A DNA stretch of 64,000 nucleotides, taken from assembly GCF_017876115.1 (NCBI RefSeq), contig NZ_JAGINO010000009.1, positions 62,001 through 126,000 of the forward strand, given 5' to 3'. The notes under the pieces were generated by a model. The model was not told the origin of the DNA and ran no database searches. It saw only the letters and a program-made list of their open reading frames with translations. Made by a program: the position numbers and the translations under genes. How positions within the stretch are numbered: the first letter of the stretch is position 1; each line of letters starts with the position of its first letter. Of this stretch, positions 7,375-17,231 are shown one piece after another. This DNA comes from Azospirillum picis. GTDB lineage: Bacteria > Pseudomonadota > Alphaproteobacteria > Azospirillales > Azospirillaceae.

Positions 7375-9744
7375 GTGGACGATCTCAGCCGCTTCAAGCA
7401 GACCTATTTCGACGAAAGCGCCGAACTGCTGGCCGTCGCCGAGTCCGGCCTGCTGCGCCTTGCCCCCGGCGAGGTCGACATGGACGAGGTGAACGCGATC
7501 TTCCGCGCCGTCCATTCGATCAAGGGCGGCGGCGGCGCCTTCGGCTTCAACGACCTCGTCGCCTTTGCGCACGAGTTCGAGACGGTGATGGACGGGGTGC
7601 GCAACGGCGACATCCCGGTTACGACCATACTGGTCGACACCTTGATCCGCGCCAACGACGTGCTGGCCCGCATGCTCGCCCATGCCGCCGACGGCACCGA
7701 CGCGCCGGCAGGCACCACCGACGACACCGTCGCGGCGTTGCGGCGCGTCCTGGTCCAGGCCGACGCCGCGCCCGGCACGGCAGTCCCCGCCGCCCCGCCG
7801 GCCGCGGCGCCCCCCACCCACTACGCCGACGACGAGGATGACGAGGCCGGCATCTTCGGCGACGCGCTGGCCGCCATCCAGGCCGCCCGCGACGACGCGG
7901 CGCCCGCCGGGACGGTGCCCGCCGGAACAGTGCCCGAAGGCAAGCTGCGCTGGACCGTCGTCTTCCGTCCCAAGGCGGACCTGCTTCTGTCGGGCAACGA
8001 GCCGACCTACATGCTGCGCGCCCTGCGCCGGCTGGGGGACGCGGAGGTGGTCTGCCACCTGGACAGCTTGCCCGGTCTGGCCGCCCTCGACGCCGAACTG
8101 CTTCACATGTCCTGGACGGTGACGCTGCTGGCCGGGCCGGAGGTGGGCCGCCCGCAGATCGACGACGTGTTCGAATTCGTCGCCGACGACTGCGACATCC
8201 AGATCAGCGTCGAGGCACCGCCGCCGGCCGTCCTGCCCGCCGGCCGGGCCGACGCCGGCACGGCGTCGCCTGGCGTCGGCCCGGCGGCACCGGCCGAGCC
8301 GGCCCTTCCGGCGGTGCAGGCCGCACCGGCCGCCCCGCCCGTTCCGTCCGCCCCGACCCAGGCCGCCCCCGGCACCGCGGCCGGGAACGGCGGCAAGCCG
8401 CGCACCGGCGGACCGGCGGGCGACCATGCCGGCCCGGCCGCCCACACCATCCGCGTCGACCTCGACAAGATCGACCGTCTGGTCAACATGGTCGGGGAGA
8501 TGGTGATCACGCAGGCGATGATCGCCGAGCACCTGCGCGACCTGCCGCCCGGACAGTTCCAGGAGTTGCTGGAGGGGCTGGAAGGCCTGGCGCAGCACAC
8601 CCGCGAGCTGCGGGAGAGCGTGATGTCGATCCGCGCCCAGCCGGTGTCCAGCGTCTTCTCGCGCATGCCGCGGCTGGTGCGCGAATGCGCCGCCATGACC
8701 GGCAAGGAGGTGGTGCTGGTCACCTCCGGCGAGACGACCGAGGTCGACAAGACGGTGGTGGAGAACCTCGTCGACCCGCTGACCCACATGATCCGCAACT
8801 CGATCGACCATGGGCTGGAAGGCCCGGAGGAACGCGAGCGGACCGGCAAGCCCCGCGCCGGCACCGTGCACCTGTCGGCCGCCCACCGGTCAGGCCGCAT
8901 CGTCATCGAGGTGACCGACGACGGGCGCGGCATCAACCGCGCCAAGGTGCTGTCCAAGGCCATCGAGAAGGGGCTGGTCCAGCCGGGAGCCACCCTGACG
9001 GACGAGGAGATCGACAACCTGATCTTCCTGCCCGGCTTCACCACCGCGGACCAGGTGTCGAACCTGTCCGGCCGCGGCGTCGGCATGGACGTGGTGCGGC
9101 GGAACATCTCCAGCCTGGGCGGGCGCATCGGCGTCTATTCGACGCCCGGCGAGGGTTCGCGCTTCGTGCTGTCGCTGCCGCTGACGCTGGCCGTGCTGGA
9201 CGGCATGGTGATCTCGGTGGGCGAGGAGCGCTTCGTGCTGCCGCTGACCAACATCGTCGAAAGCCTGCGGCCCAAGCCCGCCGACCTGCACGGGCTGGTC
9301 AACAAGTGCGACGTCATCATGGCGCGCGGTGAATATGTCCGGCTGGTCCACCTGCACCGGCTGTTCGGCATCCCGAAGGCCATCGACGACGCCACCCGCG
9401 GGCTGGTCGTCCTGGTGGAGACGGAGGACGGCGCCCGCCTCGGCCTCGTCGTCGACGAGGTGCTGGGCCAGCAGCAGGTCGTCATCAAGAGCCTGGAAGC
9501 CAATTTCCGCCGGCTGGACGGCGTCGCCGCCGCCACCATCCTCGGCGACGGACGGGTCGCCCTGATCCTGGACGTCGCCGGCCTGCGCGAGATGAGCCGC
9601 CACGGCGCCGGCACCGCTCCGGGCGGCCCGGCATCCGCCAACTCCCTTTCCGGATCCCTGCCGCCCCCGCAGACCACGCCACGGCCGACGGCCCGGCCGG
9701 TGCTGGCGGAGCGGCCGGAATCGCATCAACGCCAACCGGTTTGA
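7375..9744 (+). CDS. cheA: Chemotaxis histidine kinase CheA
   Basis: A 789-residue kinase starting at GTG 7375 after AGAGGAAAG. In order: an HPt (P1) domain with the phosphorylated His47 in AVHSIKGGGGAFGF; a Pro/Ala-rich linker with a P2-like region; the dimerisation P3 helix pair (DLDKIDRLVNMVGEMVITQA); the HATPase P4 domain with the N-box HMIRNSIDHGLE and glycine motifs DDGRGI and GRGVGMDVV; and a CheW-like P5 domain to the end. It phosphorylates CheY and CheB under receptor control at the inner membrane. The linker around residues 280-350 is very Ala/Pro-rich. Confidence 0.97.
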   Translation: MDDLSRFKQTYFDESAELLAVAESGLLRLAPGEVDMDEVNAIFRAVHSIKGGGGAFGFNDLVAFAHEFETVMDGVRNGDIPVTTILVDTLIRANDVLARMLAHAADGTDAPAGTTDDTVAALRRVLVQADAAPGTAVPAAPPAAAPPTHYADDEDDEAGIFGDALAAIQAARDDAAPAGTVPAGTVPEGKLRWTVVFRPKADLLLSGNEPTYMLRALRRLGDAEVVCHLDSLPGLAALDAELLHMSWTVTLLAGPEVGRPQIDDVFEFVADDCDIQISVEAPPPAVLPAGRADAGTASPGVGPAAPAEPALPAVQAAPAAPPVPSAPTQAAPGTAAGNGGKPRTGGPAGDHAGPAAHTIRVDLDKIDRLVNMVGEMVITQAMIAEHLRDLPPGQFQELLEGLEGLAQHTRELRESVMSIRAQPVSSVFSRMPRLVRECAAMTGKEVVLVTSGETTEVDKTVVENLVDPLTHMIRNSIDHGLEGPEERERTGKPRAGTVHLSAAHRSGRIVIEVTDDGRGINRAKVLSKAIEKGLVQPGATLTDEEIDNLIFLPGFTTADQVSNLSGRGVGMDVVRRNISSLGGRIGVYSTPGEGSRFVLSLPLTLAVLDGMVISVGEERFVLPLTNIVESLRPKPADLHGLVNKCDVIMARGEYVRLVHLHRLFGIPKAIDDATRGLVVLVETEDGARLGLVVDEVLGQQQVVIKSLEANFRRLDGVAAATILGDGRVALILDVAGLREMSRHGAGTAPGGPASANSLSGSLPPPQTTPRPTARPVLAERPESHQRQPV

Positions 9745-9754
9745 GGTCAAAGCG

Positions 9755-10309
9755 ATGAGCAGTTCAACGGCAATCGCCTCCGTCGGCCCCCGCTCCGACC
9801 TTCAGCCGATGGGCGGAACCGCCAACGGCACCGACGAGCAGTATGTCACCTTCACCGTCGGCAACGAGGAGTATGGCGTCAACATCCTCGCCGTCCGGGA
9901 AATCCGCGGCTGGACGCCGGAAAGCCGACTGCCCAACCTGCCGGACTATGTCCGCGGCGTGATAAACCTGCGCGGCATCATCATCCCGATCTTCGACCTC
10001 CGCGCGCGCTTCGGCGGTGGACCGACCCAGGTGTCCAAGCGCCACGTGGTGGTGGTGATGCAGGTCGGCGAACGCACGCGCGGCATCCTGGTCGACGCCA
10101 TCTCCGACATCCTCGCGATCGGTCACGAGGAGATCAAGCCGCCGCCCGACGTCGACAACGGCCTGGTCGACGCCGAGTATCTCAGCGGCCTCTACACCGC
10201 GGAGAACCGGATGGTGACGCTGCTCAGCGTCGACAGGCTGTTCGCCGGGGAGCATGGCGAGCCGGAGACGGCTCTGCGCGCGGCCTCCGCGGCAGCCCCC
10301 GCCCCCTAA
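9755..10309 (+). CDS. cheW: Chemotaxis coupling protein CheW
   Basis: A 184-residue adaptor linking receptors to CheA. A CheW domain runs from YVTFTVGNEEYGVNILAVRE (about residue 29) through LPNLPDYVRGVINLRGIIIP and DLRARFG, the core motifs of the fold, to VTLLSVDRLF. About 28 variable residues precede it and a short Ala-rich tail follows. It lies 10 bases after cheA and before the receptor gene, so the ternary array components are encoded together. Confidence 0.96.
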   Translation: MSSSTAIASVGPRSDLQPMGGTANGTDEQYVTFTVGNEEYGVNILAVREIRGWTPESRLPNLPDYVRGVINLRGIIIPIFDLRARFGGGPTQVSKRHVVVVMQVGERTRGILVDAISDILAIGHEEIKPPPDVDNGLVDAEYLSGLYTAENRMVTLLSVDRLFAGEHGEPETALRAASAAAPAP

Positions 10310-10386
10310 CGAACCTGACCGTCGCGGTGCCCCGGCTTCCCGGCGGACCGCCGGCGGAACAAGAATAATATCGGGAGACGAATGCC

Positions 10387-13002
10387 ATGAGCCAGCACCG
10401 CTCGACCATCCTGTCGGGATCCTTCCTGCGCGACATGGGCATTTCCAAAAGGCTGTGGCTCGGCTTCGGACTTCTTCTGCTGCTGATCGCCGCCCAGACC
10501 GCGGCCGGCATGTTCGGGCTGGACGGCCTGAGCCGTCACGTCGACGCGGTGATGCGCACCGGAAACCTCGCGGTCTTCGCCAAGGATCTGGAAAGCCGCC
10601 TCGGCGCCGAGCGGCTGAGCGCACGCGAGTATGTCGACCTCGGCACTCCGGAGGCGCTGGCACGGCTGCAGCAGCAGCGTGCCCAGTTCGACGCCGTTCT
10701 GGCGGAGCGGAAGACCGGCCTGTCCTCCTCGCCCCATGCCGCCGCCTTCAACGAGCTGGCGGCGCTGCACGGCGTCTACCATGACCGGTTCGAAGCCGTG
10801 CGCGAGTCCCGCACCCAGGCCGCCAAAGCGCTGCACGAACGGATGGACCCGCTCGGCGCCAGGGTGACCAGGGCGATCGAGACCGTCGCCGCCGCGGCTG
10901 CGGCCTCCGGCGACAAGGACGCCGCGATCAGCGCCCAGGAGGCGGAGAAGCACTGGACCATGGTCCGCTTCGCCGCCAACCGCGCGCTCGGCCTGCGCGA
11001 TCCGGCCGCGGCGCCTCAGGTCGACGACCAGGGCAAGGAACTGAGCGGGCATCTGGCGGAGCTGACGGCCGCCTTCCGTGGCAACCCGGCGCTGATGGCC
11101 ACGCTGCGCGACATCGACGCACAGGCGACCGACTATCGCGCCGCCTTCCGCGACGCGGTGGCCGCCAACCGGCTGGCCGACGAGCGCATCGCCGAGGTGG
11201 GTTCGGTGGCCGCCGGGCTGGTCCAGGCCATCGACGGCATCGTCGCCGCCGTGCAGGGTTCGGCGGCCGCGATCGACACCGAGGCGGAGCGCCAGGCCGC
11301 CTTCACCAGCCGGCTGGTGCTGGGCATCGGCGTCCTGTCGCTGCTGGTCGGCGCCGTCGCCGCCAACCGCATCGCCGCCTCGATCATCGGGCCGGTGACC
11401 GGCATCCGCCGCGTGATGGCGGAACTGACCGGGGGCAAGCTGGCGGTGGCCGTTCCCCACACCGCGCAGCAGGACGAGCTGGGCGACATGGCCCGCGCCG
11501 TCGCCGCCTTCAAGGACGAGGCGGTGGAGGCGCTGCGGTCGCGCATCGCGCTGGAGCAGGTGTCCGCCAACATCATGATGGCCGATACCGACGCCAGGAT
11601 CATTTACGCCAACGAGTCGATCCTGGCGATGTTCCGCCACGCCGAGGCGGACATCCGCAAGGCGATGCCGGATTTCGACAGCAGAATGCTGGTGGGCCGC
11701 AGCTTCGATTCCTTCCACCGCGACCCCGGCCACCAGCGCCACCTGCTGTCCGGCCTGACGCAGACCCATCGCGGCCTGGCGAAGACCGGCGGCCGCACCT
11801 TCCAGGTCATCGCAAACCCGGTGGTCAGCCGCCAGGGCGAGCGGCTGGGCACCGTCATCGAGTGGCGCGACCTGACCGAGGAACTGGCGGTCGAGGCCGA
11901 GATCGGCGCCGTGGTGGAGAACGCGGTGCGCGGCGACTTCAGCCACCGCATCGCGCTCGACGGCAAGACCGGCTTCTCCCGCCTGGTCAGCGAGGGCATC
12001 AACCGGCTGGCCGGCAACGTCGCCGCCGTCACCGAGGAACTGGCGACGGTGCTCGGGTCGCTGTCGCAGGGCGACCTGACGCGCCGCATCGACAAGCAGT
12101 ACGAGGGCGTGTTCCAGCGCCTCAAGGACGATTTCAACGGCACGGTGGCGCACCTGTCGGAGATCGTGCGGCGCATCGACAAGGCGACCACCTCCATCGC
12201 CGTCGCCAGCCGCGAGGTGGCGGAGGGCAGCATGGACCTGTCGGAGAGGACCGAGCAGCAGGCCTCGTCGCTGGAGGAGACCGCGGCCAGCATGGAACAG
12301 CTCGCCGCCACCGTGCGCTCCAACGCCGACAACGCCCAGCAGGTCAACGGCTACGCCACCGAGGCGCGTGCCGCCGCGTCGCGCGGCGGCGAGGTGGCGA
12401 CCAGCGCCGTCGAGGCGATGCGGCGGATCGAGAAGTCGTCGCAGAAGATCGCCGAGATCATCGGGGTGATCGACGAGATCGCCTTCCAGACCAACCTTCT
12501 GGCGCTGAACGCCGCGGTCGAGGCGGCGCGCGCCGGCGACGCAGGGCGCGGCTTCGCCGTGGTGGCGCAGGAGGTGCGGCAGCTCGCCCAGCGTTCGGCC
12601 CAGGCGTCGAAGGAGATCAAGACGCTGATCCTCGACAGCGGCGGACAGGTCCGCGAGGGCGTCGAGCTGGTGAGGTCGGCGGGCGGTGCGCTGACCGAGA
12701 TCGTGACCGGCATCGGCCGCGTCGCCGACCTGGTGTCGGAGATCGCCCGGGCGACCACCGAGCAGGCCTCTGGCCTGGACGAGGTCAACATCGCCATCTC
12801 CCAGATGGACGAGATGACGCAGAAGAACGCCGCCCTGGTGGAGGAGAGCACCGCCGCCGCCCGGTCGCTGGAGGAGCAGGCCGACCAGTTGCGCGGCCAG
12901 ATGACCTTCTTCACCCTCGACCGCAGCGGTGCCGCCGGCTCCCCCGGCCGGTCCGCTGCCGACCGCTCCGCTGCCGATCCCCGGCGGCTGGAGATCGCCT
13001 GA
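10387..13002 (+). CDS. Methyl-accepting chemotaxis protein with PAS domain
   Basis: An 871-residue receptor. A first membrane helix ([20 protein letters not shown], residues ~21-40) and a second ([17 protein letters not shown], about 310-330) enclose a helical periplasmic domain. A HAMP region follows, then a PAS domain (about 385-500, from [19 protein letters not shown] to [10 protein letters not shown]) that could sense a cytoplasmic ligand or redox state. A second HAMP-like segment comes next, and the signalling hairpin with tip [18 protein letters not shown]. The C-terminus lacks an obvious CheR-binding pentapeptide. Its place between cheW and cheR makes it the dedicated receptor of this pathway. 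Confidence 0.95.
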   Translation: MSQHRSTILSGSFLRDMGISKRLWLGFGLLLLLIAAQTAAGMFGLDGLSRHVDAVMRTGNLAVFAKDLESRLGAERLSAREYVDLGTPEALARLQQQRAQFDAVLAERKTGLSSSPHAAAFNELAALHGVYHDRFEAVRESRTQAAKALHERMDPLGARVTRAIETVAAAAAASGDKDAAISAQEAEKHWTMVRFAANRALGLRDPAAAPQVDDQGKELSGHLAELTAAFRGNPALMATLRDIDAQATDYRAAFRDAVAANRLADERIAEVGSVAAGLVQAIDGIVAAVQGSAAAIDTEAERQAAFTSRLVLGIGVLSLLVGAVAANRIAASIIGPVTGIRRVMAELTGGKLAVAVPHTAQQDELGDMARAVAAFKDEAVEALRSRIALEQVSANIMMADTDARIIYANESILAMFRHAEADIRKAMPDFDSRMLVGRSFDSFHRDPGHQRHLLSGLTQTHRGLAKTGGRTFQVIANPVVSRQGERLGTVIEWRDLTEELAVEAEIGAVVENAVRGDFSHRIALDGKTGFSRLVSEGINRLAGNVAAVTEELATVLGSLSQGDLTRRIDKQYEGVFQRLKDDFNGTVAHLSEIVRRIDKATTSIAVASREVAEGSMDLSERTEQQASSLEETAASMEQLAATVRSNADNAQQVNGYATEARAAASRGGEVATSAVEAMRRIEKSSQKIAEIIGVIDEIAFQTNLLALNAAVEAARAGDAGRGFAVVAQEVRQLAQRSAQASKEIKTLILDSGGQVREGVELVRSAGGALTEIVTGIGRVADLVSEIARATTEQASGLDEVNIAISQMDEMTQKNAALVEESTAAARSLEEQADQLRGQMTFFTLDRSGAAGSPGRSAADRSAADPRRLEIA

Positions 13003-13018
13003 TGCATCCGGTGCCGCG

Positions 13019-13930
13019 ATGACCGCCCGTCCGCCCGCCTTGTCCGACGCCCCGGTGGCGACCCACCGCCCGATGGCGGCGGTGTTCGGCGGCACCCGCG
13101 AGTTCCACTTCGAACGGCATCATTTCGAGCTGATCGCCGGCCTGCTCCATCAGCTTGCCGGCATCGCGCTGGCCCCGCACAAGGCCGAGATGGTCTATGC
13201 GCGGCTGGCCCGGCGCCTGCGCGAGCTGCGGCTGTCGGATTTCGACGACTATTGCGCCATGCTGCAGAGCGAGGAGGGCGCGGGCGAGGTCGGCTATCTG
13301 GTCAACGCCCTGACCACCAACCTGACCAGCTTCTACCGCGAAGCCCACCATTTCGACTTCCTGTCCTCCGTGGTCGTGCCCGAGGCGCGGCAGCGCTGCG
13401 CCGGGGCGTCCCGGCCGCGGCTGCGGCTGTGGTCGGCCGGCTGCTCCTCGGGGCCGGAGCCCTACACGATGGCGATGGTCCTGGTGAGCAGCATGGGAGC
13501 CGATCTGCGCCGGTGGGACGCCCGCATCCTTGCCACCGACATCGACACCCACATGGTCGAGACGGCGCGGCGCGGCGTCTATCCGCTGTCGGGGGCGACC
13601 GGCATCCCACCGGCGATCCGGCAGCGCTTCACCCACGACGGCCTGCTGGACGGCGAGCCGGCGGTGGCGATGGGCGACGAGCTGAAGCGGCTCGTCACGG
13701 TCAAGCCGCTGAACCTGCTCGAGCGCTGGCCGATGTCCGGCCCCTTCGACGCCATCTTCTGCCGCAACGTCCTGATCTATTTCGACCGCGGCGGCCGGAC
13801 GCAGGTGATCGAGAACTTCGCCCGGCTCCTGCGCTCCGGCGGGTATCTTTTCCTCGGGCACTCGGAAAGCCTGTACGGCGTGTCGACCCTGTTCCAGCAG
13901 GCCGGCCCAACCATCTACCGCAGGGTGTGA
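13019..13930 (+). CDS. cheR: Chemotaxis protein methyltransferase CheR
   Basis: A 303-residue SAM-dependent enzyme that methylates receptor glutamates for adaptation. The N-terminal helical domain is followed by LTTNLTSFYREAHHF (family TTNxTxFFRE). The SAM-binding region is RLRLWSAGCSSGPEPYTMAM, and the C-terminal DAIFCRNVLIYFD and GGYLFLGHSESL are hallmark motifs. ATG 13019 was chosen because it gives the usual length; the frame extends further upstream into the receptor gene. It is followed after 3 bases by cheD. Confidence 0.96.
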   Translation: MTARPPALSDAPVATHRPMAAVFGGTREFHFERHHFELIAGLLHQLAGIALAPHKAEMVYARLARRLRELRLSDFDDYCAMLQSEEGAGEVGYLVNALTTNLTSFYREAHHFDFLSSVVVPEARQRCAGASRPRLRLWSAGCSSGPEPYTMAMVLVSSMGADLRRWDARILATDIDTHMVETARRGVYPLSGATGIPPAIRQRFTHDGLLDGEPAVAMGDELKRLVTVKPLNLLERWPMSGPFDAIFCRNVLIYFDRGGRTQVIENFARLLRSGGYLFLGHSESLYGVSTLFQQAGPTIYRRV

Positions 13931-13933
13931 CCG

Positions 13934-14614
13934 GTGACCCCCTCCTCTTCCGCCCACGCCCTCCAGGCCGCCCAACCGCCGTCCAAGGCCCATCCCATCG
14001 ACGTGAACCGGGCCGGCAGGGTCTACTACAATCCCGAGTTCAAGACGGACACCATCAAGGTGGTGCTGGGGCAGCAGGCGGTCGGCGAGCGCCCCGACCT
14101 GATGATCGCCACGACGCTGGGCTCCTGCGTCGCCGCCTGCATCCATGATCCCGTCAGGGGCATCGGCGGCATGAACCATTTCATGCTGCCAGACCTGCCG
14201 GCCAGCGAAGCGGAGGATGCCGGCACCGGTCCCGCCGCGCGCTACGGCGCCGTCGCGATGGAGCGCCTGATCGAGGCGCTGCTCGCCGCCGGGGCGGAGC
14301 GCGGGCGCCTGCAGGTCAAGCTGTTCGGCGGCGCCAGCGTCATCGACTCCAGCTACGACATCGGCGGCCTGAACAGCCGGTTCGCCTTGGACTATGTCCG
14401 GATGGAGCGACTGAACCTGACCGGGCAGGATCTGGGCGGAACGCTGGCCCGCCGCATCCATTATTTCCCTCATGCCGGCCGCGCGCTGCGCCGCCTGCTG
14501 CGGCCGGAGGCAACGATCGAGACCGTGACCCGGGAACGCCACTTCATGTCGCAGTTCCGCCGGCAGGCCGCGGCGGGCAAGGTGGCGCCGTTCGCCGCCC
14601 CGGAAGGGACCTGA
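13934..14614 (+). CDS. cheD: Chemoreceptor glutamine deamidase CheD
   Basis: A 226-residue protein with the CheD cysteine-hydrolase core. The catalytic Cys is in TTLGSCVAACIHD, and the His in GIGGMNHFMLPD. LQVKLFGGASVI and the central GGLNSRFALDYV region follow. It deamidates receptor glutamines to methylatable glutamates and in some species interacts with CheC or CheY. No cheC is present here; the CheZ-like protein at 15707 may take the phosphatase role. GTG start at 13934, three bases after the cheR stop. Confidence 0.94.
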   Translation: MTPSSSAHALQAAQPPSKAHPIDVNRAGRVYYNPEFKTDTIKVVLGQQAVGERPDLMIATTLGSCVAACIHDPVRGIGGMNHFMLPDLPASEAEDAGTGPAARYGAVAMERLIEALLAAGAERGRLQVKLFGGASVIDSSYDIGGLNSRFALDYVRMERLNLTGQDLGGTLARRIHYFPHAGRALRRLLRPEATIETVTRERHFMSQFRRQAAAGKVAPFAAPEGT

Positions 14615-14617
14615 CCC

Positions 14618-15679
14618 ATGCCGAGACCCATCCGCGTCGTCATCGTCGACGACAGCGCCCTGATGCGCGAGATGCTGAAGGACGTCCTGAGCCGCGAGGC
14701 CGGGATGGAGGTGGCCGGGGTCGCCCGCGACGCCTTCGAGGCGCGCGCGGTGATCAAGGCCACCAACCCCGACGTCATCACGCTGGACGTCGAGATGCCG
14801 AAGATGGACGGGCTGTCCTTCCTGGAGAAGATCATGACCCTGCGCCCGACGCCGGTGGTGATGGTCTCCTCCCTCACCCGTGAAGGTTCCGACGCCGCCA
14901 TCCGCGCGCTCGAACTGGGGGCGGTCGACTGCGTCGCCAAGCCGGATGGTTCCGAAGGATACGGGTTCGAGGCGGCGGCGATGGAGCTGGTCTCCAAGAT
15001 CCGCGTCGCCGCCACCGCCCGCCTGGCCATGCGCCGGCCGGCCGCCGGCCAGGGCGTGCTGCCGTCGCCGCGCTTCGCCGGCTCGGGCAAGCGGCTGATC
15101 GCCATCGGCGCCTCGACCGGCGGCGTGGAGCGCATCCGCGACCTGCTGTCCGCCATGCCGGCCGACTGCCCGCCGATCGTCATCACCCAGCACATGGGTC
15201 CCAGCTACGTCCCCAGCTTCGCCGCGAGGCTCGACCGGCTGTCGGCCCCGGCGGTCCGCGTTGCCGCCCACGGCGACCGCCCGGCACAGGGGCTGGTGCT
15301 GGTGGCTCCCGGCGACCGCCACCTCGCCGTCGTCCGCGACACCGCCGGCTTCGTCTGCCACATCCAGGACACGCCGCCGGTCAGCGGCCACCGCCCGTCG
15401 GTCGACGTGCTGTTCGCCACCGTCGCCAAGGCCGCCGGCCCGAAGGCGGTGGGCGTCATCCTGTCCGGCATGGGACGCGACGGCGCCATCGGCATGAAGG
15501 CGATGCACGACGCCGGCGCCTTCACCATCGGCGAGCAGGAATCGAGCTGCGTCGTCTACGGAATGCCGCGCGCCGCCAAGGAGAACGGCGCCGTCGCGGT
15601 CGAACTGCCGCTCGCGCACATCCCCGCCGAGATGCTGCGCGCCTTCGACGCTGCGGGCGAACGCCCGCGCACCGCCTGA
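14618..15679 (+). CDS. cheB: Chemotaxis methylesterase/glutaminase CheB
   Basis: A 353-residue response regulator enzyme that removes receptor methyl groups. The receiver domain has VIVDDSALMREML and the phospho-Asp in VITLDVEMPKMDGLSFL. A linker (about 130-165) leads to the esterase domain with catalytic Ser in AIGASTGGVE, His in ITQHMGPSYVPSF and Asp in ILSGMGRDGAIGM. CheA phosphorylation releases inhibition by the receiver domain. Three bases separate it from cheD. Confidence 0.97.
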   Translation: MPRPIRVVIVDDSALMREMLKDVLSREAGMEVAGVARDAFEARAVIKATNPDVITLDVEMPKMDGLSFLEKIMTLRPTPVVMVSSLTREGSDAAIRALELGAVDCVAKPDGSEGYGFEAAAMELVSKIRVAATARLAMRRPAAGQGVLPSPRFAGSGKRLIAIGASTGGVERIRDLLSAMPADCPPIVITQHMGPSYVPSFAARLDRLSAPAVRVAAHGDRPAQGLVLVAPGDRHLAVVRDTAGFVCHIQDTPPVSGHRPSVDVLFATVAKAAGPKAVGVILSGMGRDGAIGMKAMHDAGAFTIGEQESSCVVYGMPRAAKENGAVAVELPLAHIPAEMLRAFDAAGERPRTA

Positions 15680-15706
15680 ACGGGCCGGGTTTCCAGGAGT
15701 ACGACA

Positions 15707-16864
15707 ATGGCCTTTCCCGACGCCGCCAGCCGCCACACCGCGACGCCGAGCCCCTCGGCCCTTCCGGGCGCCAGCGAACCGGAGGCCGCCCATCCGGCGG
15801 ACGGCGACAAGGTCGCCGTCACCGCCGACCTGCTGTCGACATGGCTCGGCTTCGCCGACGTACAGCGGCGCACGCTCGACATCCTGCGCGGCGAGCTGAC
15901 CCGCACCTCCGACCATGTGGAAAGCTCCACTCTCGACCTGTCCGACCGGTTCCGCGAACTGGCGCAAAAGGCCCTGGACCAGTCGGAACGCGTTGCGGAG
16001 ATCGTCGACAAGGCCGGATCGGTCGACATCGACGGCGAGCGCGTGCCGCTCGACACGCTGGTCGTCACCATGCAGGACGTGATCACCGACATGGTGACCA
16101 ACATCGTCACCCTGTCGCGCCACGCCATGAGCATGGTCTATCTGCTGGACGACGTGCAGAAGGACGTCGCCGAACTGGAGAAGTCGATCGGCGACATCGA
16201 CGGCATCAACCGCCAGACCAACTTCCTGGCGTTGAACGCCACCATCGAGGCCAGCCGTGCCGGCGACGCCGGGCGGACCTTCGCCGTGGTCGCGCAGGAG
16301 GTGCGCCACCTGTCCCGCTCGACCGGCGATCTCGCCGAACGGATGCGCAGCAAGGTGACCGCGGTGGTGAAGGGGGTGCGCAACGGCCACGACATCCTGC
16401 GCCAGATCGCCAACACCGACATGTCGCCGCAGATGCTGGCGAAGGAACGCATCGACAAGACGATGGAGAGCCTGGTCGAGCAGACCGCGCATTTCCAGTC
16501 GGTGCTGCAGACGGCCGCCGCCGTGTCCTCCGACATGTCCGCCACCATCGCGCATGTCGTCACCGGCATGCAGTTCCAGGACCTCACCAAGCAGCGGATC
16601 GAAGCGATCAACGACAGCCTCGTCATCATGGGCGCCGGCCTGGGCGAGCTGGAGGCGCGCATCCGCGCCGAGGTGCCTCCGGGCATCGGCGTGCGCGAGC
16701 CGCAGGAATGGCTGGACCAGCTTCTCGGCCGTTTCACCCTGAGCGAGATGCGCCAGCGCTTCGTGCGCAAGCTGCTGCTGGAAGGCACCGCACTGGACGA
16801 GAACGGCGTGCTCGACCTCGATGCCGGCAGCGACGGCACGGGCGGCGACATCGAACTCTTCTAG
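15707..16864 (+). CDS. Soluble receptor-like protein with MCP hairpin tip and CheZ-like motif
   Basis: This 385-residue protein has no membrane helix or sensory domain. Residues ~167-220 match the MCP signalling-hairpin tip ([33 protein letters not shown]) with several substitutions from the canonical tip. Further along, residues 287-300 read [14 protein letters not shown]. This resembles the CheZ active-site helix (QDFQDLTGQ), with an Asp (292) and Gln (296) four residues apart as in the CheY-phosphate-hydrolysing pair of CheZ. I infer a CheY-P phosphatase that docks into the receptor array; the alternative is a plain cytoplasmic receptor. It follows cheB in the operon, which otherwise lacks cheZ, cheC and cheX. 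Confidence 0.75.
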   Translation: MAFPDAASRHTATPSPSALPGASEPEAAHPADGDKVAVTADLLSTWLGFADVQRRTLDILRGELTRTSDHVESSTLDLSDRFRELAQKALDQSERVAEIVDKAGSVDIDGERVPLDTLVVTMQDVITDMVTNIVTLSRHAMSMVYLLDDVQKDVAELEKSIGDIDGINRQTNFLALNATIEASRAGDAGRTFAVVAQEVRHLSRSTGDLAERMRSKVTAVVKGVRNGHDILRQIANTDMSPQMLAKERIDKTMESLVEQTAHFQSVLQTAAAVSSDMSATIAHVVTGMQFQDLTKQRIEAINDSLVIMGAGLGELEARIRAEVPPGIGVREPQEWLDQLLGRFTLSEMRQRFVRKLLLEGTALDENGVLDLDAGSDGTGGDIELF

Positions 16865-16873
16865 CACGTCACC

Positions 16874-16897
16874 GGGTCCGTTTGTAGGATCGGACCC
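16874..16897 (+). other. Intra-operon hairpin
   Basis: GGGTCCG and CGGACCC form a perfect 7-base-pair stem with a 10-base loop, in the 56-base gap between the CheZ-like gene and the second STAS gene. There is no U-tract, so it is more likely an attenuation or RNA-processing site than a full terminator. Confidence 0.4.
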
Positions 16898-16920
16898 AAC
16901 CTTTCCGAAAGACCGGCACC

Positions 16921-17226
16921 ATGGATTACGGCATCGAAGTGCGTGACCAGGAGGCGGTGGTCTGCCTGCGCGGCCGCCTCACCTTCAACGACCACGGCAA
17001 GCTGCGCACGCTGATCGGCGAGATGGGCCAGAACCGGGCAAGGCGCCAGGTGCTCGACCTGTCGTCGCTGGAATTCGTCGACTCCGCCGGGATCGGCATG
17101 CTGCTGATCGCGCGGGAGGAAATGGCCAATGCCGACAAGCAGCTCATCCTGCGTGCCGCCGGGGGGCAGGTGAAGCGGGTGCTGACCGTGGCGCAGATCG
17201 CGAAGATCGTCCCGATCGAGGACTGA
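16921..17226 (+). CDS. Anti-anti-sigma-type STAS protein
   Basis: A 101-residue SpoIIAA/RsbV-like protein. The core motif VLDLSSLEFVDSAGIGMLLIA (split: VLDLSSLEFVDSAG, IGMLLIA) contains the canonical DSAG loop, whose Ser is the phosphorylation site in this family. The family acts by binding an RsbW-type kinase when unphosphorylated. The next gene, five bases on, encodes exactly such a kinase, and the two after it encode SpoIIE-type phosphatases, so all parts of a partner switch are adjacent. Confidence 0.92.
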   Translation: MDYGIEVRDQEAVVCLRGRLTFNDHGKLRTLIGEMGQNRARRQVLDLSSLEFVDSAGIGMLLIAREEMANADKQLILRAAGGQVKRVLTVAQIAKIVPIED

Positions 17227-17231
17227 CCGGA

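Noticed and set aside
12911..16867. Very long minus-strand open frame (1318 codons) opposite the Che genes
   Set aside because: It is an antisense shadow of the cheR-cheD-cheB-receptor genes: Arg/Gly/His/Gln-rich, no motifs, and caused by high GC content.
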